A stretch of DNA of 64,000 nt from Streptomyces sp. WP-1 (GTDB lineage: Bacteria; Actinomycetota; Actinomycetes; Streptomycetales; Streptomycetaceae), in NCBI RefSeq assembly GCF_030450125.1, contig NZ_CP123923.1, positions 7,039,001 to 7,103,000 on the forward strand. Direction: 5' to 3'. This document shows positions 18,653 through 27,500 of this stretch, one piece after another. Below the pieces are notes generated by a model. That model was not told the DNA's origin. It did not search any database and saw only the letters and a list, made by a program, of their open reading frames with translations. The translations under genes were made by a program, and so were the position numbers. Position 1 is the first letter of the stretch. Every line of letters begins with the position of its first letter.

Positions 18653-19225
18653 ATGTCACTCCCGCACGCGATCCTCACCGCCCTGCTGGAAAAGCCGTCG
18701 TCGGGGCTGGAGCTGACCCGCCGGTTCGACAAGTCGATCGGCTACTTCTGGTCCGCGACGCACCAGCAGATCTACCGCGAGCTGGGGAAGCTGGAGGGCG
18801 AGGGGCTCATCCGGGCGCTGCCGGCCGCGCAGCCGTCCCGCGGGCAGAAGAAGAGCTACGAGGTCCTGCCCGCGGGCCGCGCCGAACTGGCCCGCTGGGC
18901 CGCCGCCGGGCAGGACCCCAAGCCGCTGCGGGACACGCTCCTGCTGCGGCTGCGCGCCTCGGCGGTGGTCGGCACGGCCGGTCTGGAGACGGATCTGCGC
19001 CGCCATCTGGAGCTGCACCAGCGGCAGTTGGCCGAGTACGAGCAGATCGAGAAGCGCGACTTCCCACCGGACCGGGACGCCCCCGAGGACCGGCTGCGCC
19101 ATCTGGTGCTGCGGGCGGGCATCGACCTGGAGACCTTCTGGACCCGGTGGCTCACCCACGCCCTCGCGGAGTTCGCGCGGCTGCCGGAGTCCGACAAGGT
19201 CCCGCCGCCTTTCGCAGGGGACTGA
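18653..19225 (+). CDS. PadR-family transcriptional regulator
   Basis: The product is 190 residues. The N-terminal winged helix has the PadR pattern (HAILTALLEKPSSGLELTRRF, FWSATHQQIYRELGKLEGEGLI), and the C-terminal half is a helical dimerisation region (Vir_C-like). PadR proteins repress genes for detoxification of phenolic acids and other small molecules, and usually their own operon. It lies 31 bp after the flavoenzyme gene and likely controls it through the CTAG palindromes at 16486-16503 and 16532-16545. Confidence 0.87.
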   Translation: MSLPHAILTALLEKPSSGLELTRRFDKSIGYFWSATHQQIYRELGKLEGEGLIRALPAAQPSRGQKKSYEVLPAGRAELARWAAAGQDPKPLRDTLLLRLRASAVVGTAGLETDLRRHLELHQRQLAEYEQIEKRDFPPDRDAPEDRLRHLVLRAGIDLETFWTRWLTHALAEFARLPESDKVPPPFAGD

Positions 19226-19232
19226 GAGGCCC

Positions 19233-19796
19233 TCAGAACCGGTACGGCTTCGTGCGGCGGCGCAGATACCAGGCGGTGGTGACGGCGCCCGCGCCCACCA
19301 GCGCCGCGCCGGCGCCGAGCGTCAGCGGGCCGTAGTCGCGGGAGGCGCCGCCGAGTCCGCCGTTCACCCCCCGGTTCGGCGCCGGCCGGGTCGTCGTGGC
19401 CGTCCCCGGCCGGGAGGTCGCCGCGAGCGTCGGCGCGGAACCGGCGGACACGATCACCGACTGGCTGCCCGCCGTGCTGCCGCTGGAGCAGACCACCACC
19501 ACGGTGTACGTCCCCGGGCTCACCTTGGACCAGGCCGCGGACTGGCTGATCGTGGTGCCGGACAGCGCCACCTGCCGGCCCTGCGCGAAGTTCGCCTGGC
19601 TGCTGGTGAGCAGGGCCGCGGTGCCCCAGCTGCCGTTGATCTGGGCACATGCGCTGGTGACCACGGAGACGCTGGATCCCGTGGTGCTGACGGAGATGCC
19701 GGAGACCGCGGCCGAGGGCGCCGCGAGCACGGCCGGGAGCACGGCGGCGGCCGCCAGGCTCGGAGCGAAGCGGAGCATGGATATGGAGTTGCGCAT
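19233..19796 (-). CDS. Exported, membrane-anchored surface protein of unknown function
   Basis: The product is 187 residues with a signal peptide (MLRFAPSLAAAAVLPAVLA, AxA near 28-30), a Ser/Thr-rich domain containing two cysteines that could bridge (SACAQINGSW and VVCSSGS), a Thr/Pro linker and a C-terminal helix with an RRRTKPYRF tail. This layout is common in Streptomyces wall-associated proteins that display a small beta domain. No LPXTG motif is present. The gene converges on the PadR gene with 7 bp between stops. Confidence 0.7.
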   Translation of the reverse strand: MRNSISMLRFAPSLAAAAVLPAVLAAPSAAVSGISVSTTGSSVSVVTSACAQINGSWGTAALLTSSQANFAQGRQVALSGTTISQSAAWSKVSPGTYTVVVVCSSGSTAGSQSVIVSAGSAPTLAATSRPGTATTTRPAPNRGVNGGLGGASRDYGPLTLGAGAALVGAGAVTTAWYLRRRTKPYRF

Positions 19797-20002
19797 CGGG
19801 GCCTCCGGCGGCACGGCCGGCGGTACGTCCCATGCGCCGCCCAGGGTCGGGGAACATCCGTGCTGCCTGGTCAGCAGCCAACGCGGCCCCGGCCGCCGCC
19901 GCATCCGGACGGCACCCGGCCGGGTGACGGCACCCCACGCCCGGCGCAGGGCGGGGCCCGCCGGGATGCGCCGGGCGGCGACCTGTGGTCGGGGGCGCCC
20001 GG

Positions 20003-20980
20003 TCAGCGTCCCGTGGTCACCGTGCGCTCCGCCGACCAGCCGCCCCAGGTGCCGTCCGGCAGCCGGGCCCGCAGCCGCACCCGGTGCTCCTCCCCGGCGG
20101 TGCGGCCCAGGTAGAAGCTGTAGCGCGCCCGGCCGCGCGGCGGGTTGCCGCCCCATTCCAGCGAGGTCGTGGTGGTGCCGTCCAGCCGGATCGAGTACTC
20201 GGTGATCACCCCGTCGGTGTCCGGCGGGTCCCAGGCCAGGTCCAGGTAGTAGGCGCCGTCCGTGCGGTGGGTCGCGGCGGTGAAGCCGGTCGGCGCGGTC
20301 GCCCGGCCGTCGTCGGTGCCCGGGGTGGTCAGACGCACCGGCGCGCTCGCGGGGGAGAGGTTGTCGGCCGCGTCCCGGGCCCGCACCGTGAACACGTACC
20401 GGGTGCCGGGGCGCAGCCCGGTGACGACCGTCGAGGTCTGCGTCCCGCCCACGCTGTGGATCTGGACCCCGCCCTGCTCGATGTCGTACGACACCACGCC
20501 CCGGTCGTCCCGGGCGGCGCCCCACGCCAGCTGGACCTCGCGGCTGCCGACGGGATGCCCGGTGGGCGTGCCGGGGCGGGAAGGTGCCGAGCGGTCGGCC
20601 GCGACCCGGGCGGGGGTGCGGGCCCGTACCGTCCGGCTCGGCGGTCCCAGGCGCCCGGCCTTGTCCCGGGCGCGCACGGTGAAGGCGTACGCGGTGGACG
20701 GGCTGAGCCCGATGACGTCCACCATGCGCTCGGCGCCGGGCACCTCGGCCGCCTTGGTGCCGCCCCGGTACACCTCGTAGGAGCGGATGCCGGGGCTGTC
20801 GTCGGGCACCGCGTTCCACATCACATGCACGGTGGTGGCGCTGCCCGCCTGGGCGGTGACCCCGGTCGGGGCGCCCGGCATCCGGCCCTCGTCGCCGTCG
20901 TCGGCCCGGCCGAGGCCGCAGGACGCGAGGAGCAGCAGGGCTCCGGCGACCAGCACGAGCGGAAGGGGAACGCGTCGCAC
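20003..20980 (-). CDS. Lipoprotein with three fibronectin type III domains
   Basis: The product is 325 residues. A lipoprotein signal (VPLPLVLVAGALLLLASC) has the lipobox LASC near residue 20. Three FN3 domains follow, each with a PTGVTA or similar start and a YxFTVRARD or VRLRAR strand. FN3 domains in actinobacterial exported proteins act as spacers or carbohydrate-surface binders; no enzyme domain is attached. GTG 20980 has a GGAGG site at 8-nt spacing. It is divergent from the chitosanase gene, whose substrate recognition it might assist. Confidence 0.75.
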   Translation of the reverse strand: MRRVPLPLVLVAGALLLLASCGLGRADDGDEGRMPGAPTGVTAQAGSATTVHVMWNAVPDDSPGIRSYEVYRGGTKAAEVPGAERMVDVIGLSPSTAYAFTVRARDKAGRLGPPSRTVRARTPARVAADRSAPSRPGTPTGHPVGSREVQLAWGAARDDRGVVSYDIEQGGVQIHSVGGTQTSTVVTGLRPGTRYVFTVRARDAADNLSPASAPVRLTTPGTDDGRATAPTGFTAATHRTDGAYYLDLAWDPPDTDGVITEYSIRLDGTTTTSLEWGGNPPRGRARYSFYLGRTAGEEHRVRLRARLPDGTWGGWSAERTVTTGR

Positions 20981-21439
20981 GGTTCTGCCTCCACGGCTGT
21001 TCGGCATTCGATGATGAGTTCGGCACATCGACGGCCCCGGCAATGGTCCGGACCAATATGGACCGGCCGGTGCGCCGACGGCAAGAGGCCGTTGCGGAGC
21101 ACGCCCGGAAGTTACGTATGCTGAACCTCCCTACGGCTGAACTTCCTGCGAGAGAGCGGGAGTTCATGCCCCTGGCGCGGAAACGCTGTCGTCGCCGAAT
21201 CCGCGCCGGCGCGGGCGGCCGGGGGGTCTGGACCGAGGCCGGTCCGGGTCCCCGGCCCCTGTTGTCCCTGCGCACCTACTTCCGTTTATGCGCTTTGTGC
21301 ACCAAATGCCGAAATTATTCCCTCATGGGTTGTCAGAAGCGTGCTCCATCCGGTCGCTTCGGGGTGGCCCGGGCGGACGGGTGTCCGGGCCGCGGACCAC
21401 AGTGGCCTCGACATGTCCCCGAGGAGAGGGTTCCGCATC
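20981..21439. other. Divergent promoter region of the FN3 lipoprotein and chitosanase genes
   Basis: The 459 bases have no convincing gene. Bases about 21281-21330 are clearly less GC-rich than the surroundings (TTTATGCGCTTTGTGCACC), a good place for a promoter or regulator site, but no confident -10/-35 pair was assigned. Confidence 0.45.
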
Positions 21440-22312
21440 GTGCGTGTGCGTGTTCCGACGCTGACGCTGGCCGCGGCCGGTGTCGCCCTGATCGCCCCCG
21501 CCACGCTGCCCGGCGCGGCCGCGGCCCTTCCGCCCGAGGCGCGGACCGCGGCCCATGGCGACGGCGCCGATCCGGGCGCCGGACGCGGCGCGGGCCCGGC
21601 GCCCGCCGCCAGCAGAGACGTTCCTGCCGTCGCGCGCCCCGAGCGGGCCGCCACCACCCCGAGCCGGGGCAGGACCAGCACCGCCCCGCCCCGCACGGAC
21701 GCCGGGACCGCCCCGGACCGCGCCGAGGGCGCCGTGACCGCCGCCGATCTGCTGGCCAAGGTCGGCACCTGCGCCCAGATCTCCGCCGGCCGCTACCGCA
21801 CCGACGCGGACAGCCCCGCGACGGTGCCCGTCTGCGGCGCCCAGGGCGCCGTCTTCTGGAGGGCCGACCTCGACATCGACTGCGACGGCCAGGCGACGGC
21901 CCACTGCAACAGCCAGACCGACCCGCTGTACTCGCCCGGTACCGCCTATGTGCAGTCCGACGGGCGGCCGCTGAACGCGGAGACCCTGCCCTACATCGTC
22001 GTACCGGCCGCGAGCAGCCGCTGGAGCCCGGCCGCGAGCGGGGTGCGGGGCGGTTCCGTCGCCGCCGTCGTCTACCAGGACCGGGTGCAGTACGCGGTCG
22101 TCGGCGACACCGGCCCGAGCGACCTCATCGGCGAGGCCTCCTACGCCACCGCGCGGGGCCTCGGCATCCCCGCCGGACCCAGCGACGGCGGGGTGCCCTC
22201 CGGGGTCACCTACATCGTCTTCAAGGACTCCAAGGCGGTCCCCATCGAGGACCACCAGGCGGCGGTGATGATGGGGGAGCGGCTGGCCCGGCAGTTCGTG
22301 ACCGACAACTGA
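21440..22312 (+). CDS. Secreted GH75-type chitosanase
   Basis: The product is 290 residues with a signal peptide (residues 1-28, ending GAAAA) and a long Ala/Pro/Arg-rich linker of about 75 residues. The glycoside hydrolase family 75 domain has FWRADLDIDCDGQAT, a likely disulfide-rich start (KVGTCAQISAG, VPVCGAQG), and VVGDTGPSDLIGEASYATA, which contains the two acidic residues that fit the catalytic Asp and Glu of fungal GH75 enzymes. It should cut chitosan outside the cell. GTG 21440 has a GGAGAGGG site. It ends 28 bp before the convergent dhaM. Confidence 0.82.
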   Translation: MRVRVPTLTLAAAGVALIAPATLPGAAAALPPEARTAAHGDGADPGAGRGAGPAPAASRDVPAVARPERAATTPSRGRTSTAPPRTDAGTAPDRAEGAVTAADLLAKVGTCAQISAGRYRTDADSPATVPVCGAQGAVFWRADLDIDCDGQATAHCNSQTDPLYSPGTAYVQSDGRPLNAETLPYIVVPAASSRWSPAASGVRGGSVAAVVYQDRVQYAVVGDTGPSDLIGEASYATARGLGIPAGPSDGGVPSGVTYIVFKDSKAVPIEDHQAAVMMGERLARQFVTDN

Positions 22313-22340
22313 CCAGCCGCACCGGTGCCTTGAGAGCGTG

Positions 22341-22748
22341 TCACACCTTGCGGTAGTCGTACGCCTCCGTCGCGGCGGCCTCCACCGCGGCCAGGTCGGC
22401 GCCCGTGGAGGCCGTCACCACCGCGGCCACCGCCCCTTCGAGGAACGGGGCGTCCACCAGCCGGGTGTCCTCGGGCAGTTCGTCCTCGGCGAGCAGCGCC
22501 TTCACCGTCAGTACGGCGCTGCCGAGGTCGGTGAGGACCGCGACCCCCGCGCCCCGGTCGACGGAGGCCGCCGCGGCGGAGATCAGCTCGGCGCTGGTGC
22601 CGAGCCCACCGCCCTCCGTGCCGCCCGCCGGGGCCACCGGCACCGCGGCGGCCCCGCCCGCGAGCCCCTTGGCCAGCGCGGCGACCGAGGCGGCCACCTC
22701 CGCGCTGTGCGACACCAGCACGATCCCGACCAGCTTCTCCTCGCTCAC
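22341..22748 (-). CDS. dhaM: Dihydroxyacetone kinase phosphotransferase subunit DhaM
   Basis: The product is 135 residues, only the EIIA-mannose-like domain. The phosphorylatable His lies in VGIVLVSHSAEVAASV, and EGGLGTSAELISAA is the DhaM signature. It passes phosphate from the PTS (HPr) to DhaL-bound ADP to make DhaL-ATP. The HPr and EI domains fused in some enteric DhaM proteins are missing, so it should use the chromosomal PTS. It is the last gene of dhaK-dhaL-dhaM, with 1 bp between dhaL and dhaM. Confidence 0.9.
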   Translation of the reverse strand: MSEEKLVGIVLVSHSAEVAASVAALAKGLAGGAAAVPVAPAGGTEGGGLGTSAELISAAAASVDRGAGVAVLTDLGSAVLTVKALLAEDELPEDTRLVDAPFLEGAVAAVVTASTGADLAAVEAAATEAYDYRKV

Positions 22749-22749
22749 G

Positions 22750-23349
22750 TCAGCCCTCCGCGGTCTCGGCCAGCGCGGCCATCAGCAGCGCCGACGACGT
22801 CGCACCCGGATCCTGGTGCCCGACGCTGCGCTCGCCCAGATAACTCGCCCGGCCCTTGTGGGCCAGCAGCGGGACGGTCGCCTCCGCGCCCTGCTCGGCG
22901 GCGGCGCGGGCGGCGGCGAAACCGTCGCCGAGCGCGTCCACGGCCGGCAGCAGGGCATCGACCATGGTCTTGTCGCCCGCGGCCGCCCCGCCGAGCTTCA
23001 TCACCCCCTGCACCCCCGTCCGCAGCGCCTCGGCGAACTGCTCCTCGGTGACCTCCGGGGCCTCCCCGAGCGCCTTGCCGGTGCGGCGCAGCAACGTGCC
23101 GTACAGCGGCCCCGAGGCGCCGCCGACCGTCGAGATCAGCAGGCGCCCGGCGAGCATCAGCACGGCACCCGGGGTACCCGGCGTCTCCTTGTCCAGCTCC
23201 GCCTGCACGGCCGTGAACCCGCGCCGCATGTTGCTGCCGTGATCGGCGTCCCCGATGGCCGCGTCGAGGGCGGTGAGCCGTTCCGCCTCGCGGTCGACGG
23301 ACGCTGCGGTCGCCGTCATCCAACGGCGGAAGAAGTCGGCGTCGAGCAC
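22750..23349 (-). CDS. dhaL: Dihydroxyacetone kinase ADP-binding subunit DhaL
   Basis: The product is 199 residues, an all-helical nucleotide-binding barrel. The metal and nucleotide motif AAIGDADHGSNMRRGF contains the Asp residues that bind Mg-ADP; TSALLMAAL lies near the C terminus. DhaL-ATP phosphorylates dihydroxyacetone held by DhaK. GTG 23349 fits the family start (LDADFFRRWM) and has a GGAGG site at short spacing; ATG 23364 is an alternative. Confidence 0.9.
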   Translation of the reverse strand: MLDADFFRRWMTATAASVDREAERLTALDAAIGDADHGSNMRRGFTAVQAELDKETPGTPGAVLMLAGRLLISTVGGASGPLYGTLLRRTGKALGEAPEVTEEQFAEALRTGVQGVMKLGGAAAGDKTMVDALLPAVDALGDGFAAARAAAEQGAEATVPLLAHKGRASYLGERSVGHQDPGATSSALLMAALAETAEG

Positions 23350-23395
23350 TGGACCTCCCAGCATAGTTAAGGGCGTTGAGACGTGTACCGCCGTA

Positions 23396-24388
23396 TCACA
23401 TCCCCCAGCGCAATGCCGGGGTGCGCACCGGCGCGTCCCACAACCCGAGCATCTCCTCGTCGACCTGGCACAGCGTCACCGAGGCGCCCGCCATGTCCAG
23501 GGAAGTGACGTAGTTGCCGACCAGGGTGCGCACCACGGCGACCCCGCGCTCGGCCAGTACCCGCTGCACCTCGGCGTTGAAGCCGTACAGCTCCAGCAGC
23601 GGCGTGGCGCCCATGCCGTTGACCAGTAGGAGCACCGGGTTGTGCGGGGACATGTCCTCCAGGATCGCGTGCACCGCGAAGTCCGCGATCTCCCCGGAGG
23701 TCATCATCGGCCGCCGCTCCCGGCCCGGCTCCCCGTGGATGCCGATGCCCAACTCCAGTTCGCCGTCCGGCAGATCGAAGGTGGGGCTGCCCTTCGCCGG
23801 AGTGGTGACGGCGCTCAGCGCCACGCCGAAGCTGCGGGAGCTCTCGTTGACCCGGCGGGCCATCGCCTCCACCTGCTCCAGCGGCCGGCCCTCGGCCGCC
23901 GCCGCGCCCGCGATCTTCTCCACGAACAGCGTCGCCCCGGTGCCGCGCCGGCCCGCCGTGAAGAGGCTGTCGGTGACCGCCACGTCATCGTTCACCAGCA
24001 CCTTGGCGACCTGTATGCCCTCGTCCTCGGCCAGCTCCGCCGCCATGTCGAAGTTGAGCACGTCACCGGTGTAGTTCTTCACCACGAACAGCACCCCGGC
24101 GCCGCTGTCCACGGCCGCCGCCGCGCGCACCATCTGGTCGGGCACCGGCGAGGTGAACACCTCACCCGGACAGGCGGCGGAGAGCATGCCGGGACCGACG
24201 AACCCGCCGTGCAGCGGCTCGTGCCCCGACCCGCCACCGGAGACCAGGGCGACCTGTCCGTGCACCGGGGCGTCCCGGCGGACGATCACCCGGTTCTCCA
24301 CGTCCACCGTCAGATCCGGATGCGCGGCGGCCATCCCGCGCAGCGCGTCCGCCACGACGGTCTCCGGCACGTTGATCAACATCTTCAT
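23396..24388 (-). CDS. dhaK: Dihydroxyacetone kinase substrate-binding subunit DhaK
   Basis: The product is 330 residues. GGGSGHEPLHGGFVG is the substrate loop, and the histidine of GIGIHGEPGRERR (about residue 218) forms the covalent hemiaminal with dihydroxyacetone. It is the first gene of the dhaKLM operon, which converts dihydroxyacetone to its phosphate using PTS phosphate. The gene starts 205 bp after the giant effector gene, and no dhaR-type regulator is adjacent. Confidence 0.92.
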   Translation of the reverse strand: MKMLINVPETVVADALRGMAAAHPDLTVDVENRVIVRRDAPVHGQVALVSGGGSGHEPLHGGFVGPGMLSAACPGEVFTSPVPDQMVRAAAAVDSGAGVLFVVKNYTGDVLNFDMAAELAEDEGIQVAKVLVNDDVAVTDSLFTAGRRGTGATLFVEKIAGAAAAEGRPLEQVEAMARRVNESSRSFGVALSAVTTPAKGSPTFDLPDGELELGIGIHGEPGRERRPMMTSGEIADFAVHAILEDMSPHNPVLLLVNGMGATPLLELYGFNAEVQRVLAERGVAVVRTLVGNYVTSLDMAGASVTLCQVDEEMLGLWDAPVRTPALRWGM

Positions 24389-24593
24389 GCCCGTCTCCCA
24401 GAAAGCTCAGCAGGTGGTCCCTGACCGGCGTTCGCCCTGCTCAGGCCGGGTGGGACCGGATAGGTGGTCGGAGCCTTGCACCTCAGTATCGGCCTTGTGG
24501 CCGTGAAGGTCATGTGCGCTGCGGCATTCTGCCCGGCCGCACACCGCCCGAACCGGCCCCGGCGGGGCGCGTCGTGGCGCGGAACGGGCGCGC

Positions 24594-27500
24594 TCACCGT
24601 GCGTCACCTCCCCCCGGCCGGGGCAGCTCGACCACGACGAACGCCTGCCGGCGCGCGGCCGTCGCGTCCGGGTCCGAGGGGGCGCCGAGCGGCGGTGCGT
24701 TGCCCTCGGAACGGGTGGTGACCTCGATGTCCGCCAGGAGCGTGACGGCGTCCCCGTCGGCCTGGAGCCGCGCCAGGTGCGTGGCGAGCGCCGAGCGGAA
24801 CACCTCCGCCACCCCGTCCGCGCGCGCCTGCCCGCGCCGCAGCGCCTCCCCGAAGTGGGGGAGACCGCCGCGCATCCCGTTGGCGTGGCCGACGACCACG
24901 ACCCGGGGCGGCGGGAAACCCGCACGCGTGTTCGCCACCGCGGCCCAGGCCACCTCGGCGGCCAGCCGGTGCACCGTCTCCCGCCGCGCTCCCGACAGCT
25001 CCACCGAGCCGTCCGCGAACTCCACCCCGCCGATGGTGAGGCGTTCACTGCGGTACGACGACGGGGGCGGGGCCGCCGGGGTGGTTGCCGGTGCCGGTGC
25101 GGGCGCCGTGGCCGGGTGGTGCGGCTGGGCCGACGGCTGCTCCGCCGGCCGGTGCGGCCGTACCGGGGCCGGCTGCGGCTGCTCGGTGGGCCGGTGCTCC
25201 GTCCGGGGGGCCCGGGGCGCCCGGGGTGCCGCCTCGGACGAGGACGAGGGCGAGGGTGGGGCCGTGGTGGGGTCGGCGGTGGTGTCCCGCGGCCGGGGGT
25301 CGTGCACCGCGACCGTCGTACGGCGGCCCTGCTCCCGGTCGCCGCCCGGCGTGGGGTGCTCGGTGGAGACCGCGACCGGGAAGTCGGCCGCGGTCAGCCG
25401 CCGCTGCGCGATGCCGTGCTGGTAGTTGATGAGATACCGGTCGAGCCGGTCCCGCAGCTCCCCGTGCACGGCCTCGGCCCGCTGCCGCGCGGCCTCGGGC
25501 AGGACCCCGCCGAGCGTGGGTCGGCGGGCGTTGCCGCGCCCGGTCACGGTGATCCGGGGCAGCGGCAGACCGTTGTGGTGGTTCCACAGCCCGGCGCGGG
25601 TCGCCAGTTCGGCCACGTAGTTGAGCTTGCGGCCCTCGTCCCGGCTGATCTGCCGGGAGCCCTCGCGGAACCCGATGTCCACCTGCGGCAGCCGGTGGCC
25701 GTGCACGATGACGGAGGTCAGCGGGTTGGCCTCGGCCGAGGGGGCGGAGGTCAGCAGGTCCGCGCTGACCTCGTGCATGGACTCGCCGGGCCGCTGGGAG
25801 AACATCCGGAAGTGCCACAGGTCGCTGCCCTTGGTCAGCTCGGACGCCTGCTTCATCCGCGCCTCGGCCACCTTGACCGCCTTCTCGTACGCGGCGTCGG
25901 CGTCGGCGCGCCCCGGGCCGTGCTGGGGGATCGCGTCGCGGGCCTCCCGCGCGTCCACCGCCCTGCCGAGGGCGTCCGCGAGGGCCAGATGGCGTTCCAG
26001 CCGCTTGACCTGCGCCTCGTCCGCCGCGCCCGTGCGCGCGCTGTCCAGCTCGTCGCCGATGGCCTCGTGCAGCTTGTGGACGCCGTCCGGGGTGGCGTGC
26101 CGGAGGTTCCGGGCCACGGCCGACTTCACGATGGCGGCCACATGGGCGCGGCGGGCGAAGTTCTCCAGTGTGATCTGGTGCTTGCCGTCCTCACTGGCGA
26201 GCACGACGGCGGCGAAGTGGTAGCCGAAGTGGCTGTGGTCCGGCTCGCTCGGCTTGGCGTAGTTGTGCGCCAGGCTCGGCACGCCGTTCTCGTCGACGGC
26301 GTTGATCGAGTGCACGAGATACGCCTCGCCGATCTTCGCCCAGGCGTGCTCGTTGATGCCGATCTCGCGCGCGGCGGCCGACAGCACGTCACGGCGCGGA
26401 TTGTCCAGCGGGTCGTAACTCAGGGCGCTGCCATAGGACTTGCCCGGGGCGGGGCCGTCGCTCTCGGCGATGAACCGGTCGTCCCGGCCCACCTGCCGGG
26501 CCGCCCACGAGGGATCCAGCGCCTCGGACCGCTCACCGTCGGCGACCAGGGTGAGGGACTCGGCGAGATGGTGGATGCCGGTGACCTCGGTACGGCCCAG
26601 CGCGTTGATCGGCGCCTTGGCGAGCCCGGTGCCGTCCGGACCCCGGAAGACCACGTGCGAGGCGGCGACATTGCCCGAGACCATCTGGGCGAAGTCCCGG
26701 CAGATCTCCTCCTCCGACTTCCCGGACCGGGTGAGGAACTGCGGGGTGACACGCAGCAGTTCGCGGTGACCGCCCTGGCCGTCACCGACCCGCAGCCTGA
26801 CCGTGTCGGCCTTCAGCCGCACCAGGCTGCCCGCGAGGGCCAGTTGGTGGTTGGCCGATTCGATCGCCTTCGGGGAGGCGAACACCTGCTGGCCGTAACC
26901 GCCTTGACGGTGTGCCAGCGAGAGGTCACCGGACACATGGAGCGGCGGATGCTGGCTCACCAGGGTCTGCTGGTGGCCCTGCGTCGGCACGATCAGCCGG
27001 GGCACGTCACCGGTGTCGGCCGGGCCGTAGTCGAAGCCGGTCTGCCGCATGCCGGTCGGCTCCTCGAACAGCGTCGTGCCGGGTCCGGCTCCGATCACTT
27101 CGTAGTCGCTGGTCGTCAGCGGGTGGGCGCCCAGCCGGTCCAGCAGGTTCTCCGGGGTCAGGGGCGAGCCGTGATCACCCGGGTGCGGGAGCAGCTTGGC
27201 CGCGTAGTCGGGGCTGCCCGGGTCGTGCTCCGGGGGAGGGGCGTCGAACAGGTCAAGCGGCCCGCGCGCACTGCCCAGATGCAGCGACCAGCCGCCGTCC
27301 CCGCCGCTCAGGTCGAGGCGTTCGGTGCCGGTGCGCCAGTCGAGAGTGGGGCGCACCTCGGCGCCGGTCGACCACACCGCCGTACCGGCCCGGTCCGCCA
27401 CCAGCTGCGCGAGGCCCTGGTCCTGCGCGTGCGAGACCAGCAGCAGGATGTCCTGGTCCGGGCCGCGCAGCGGGTCGCGGGCGACGAGTTCGGCGAACTC

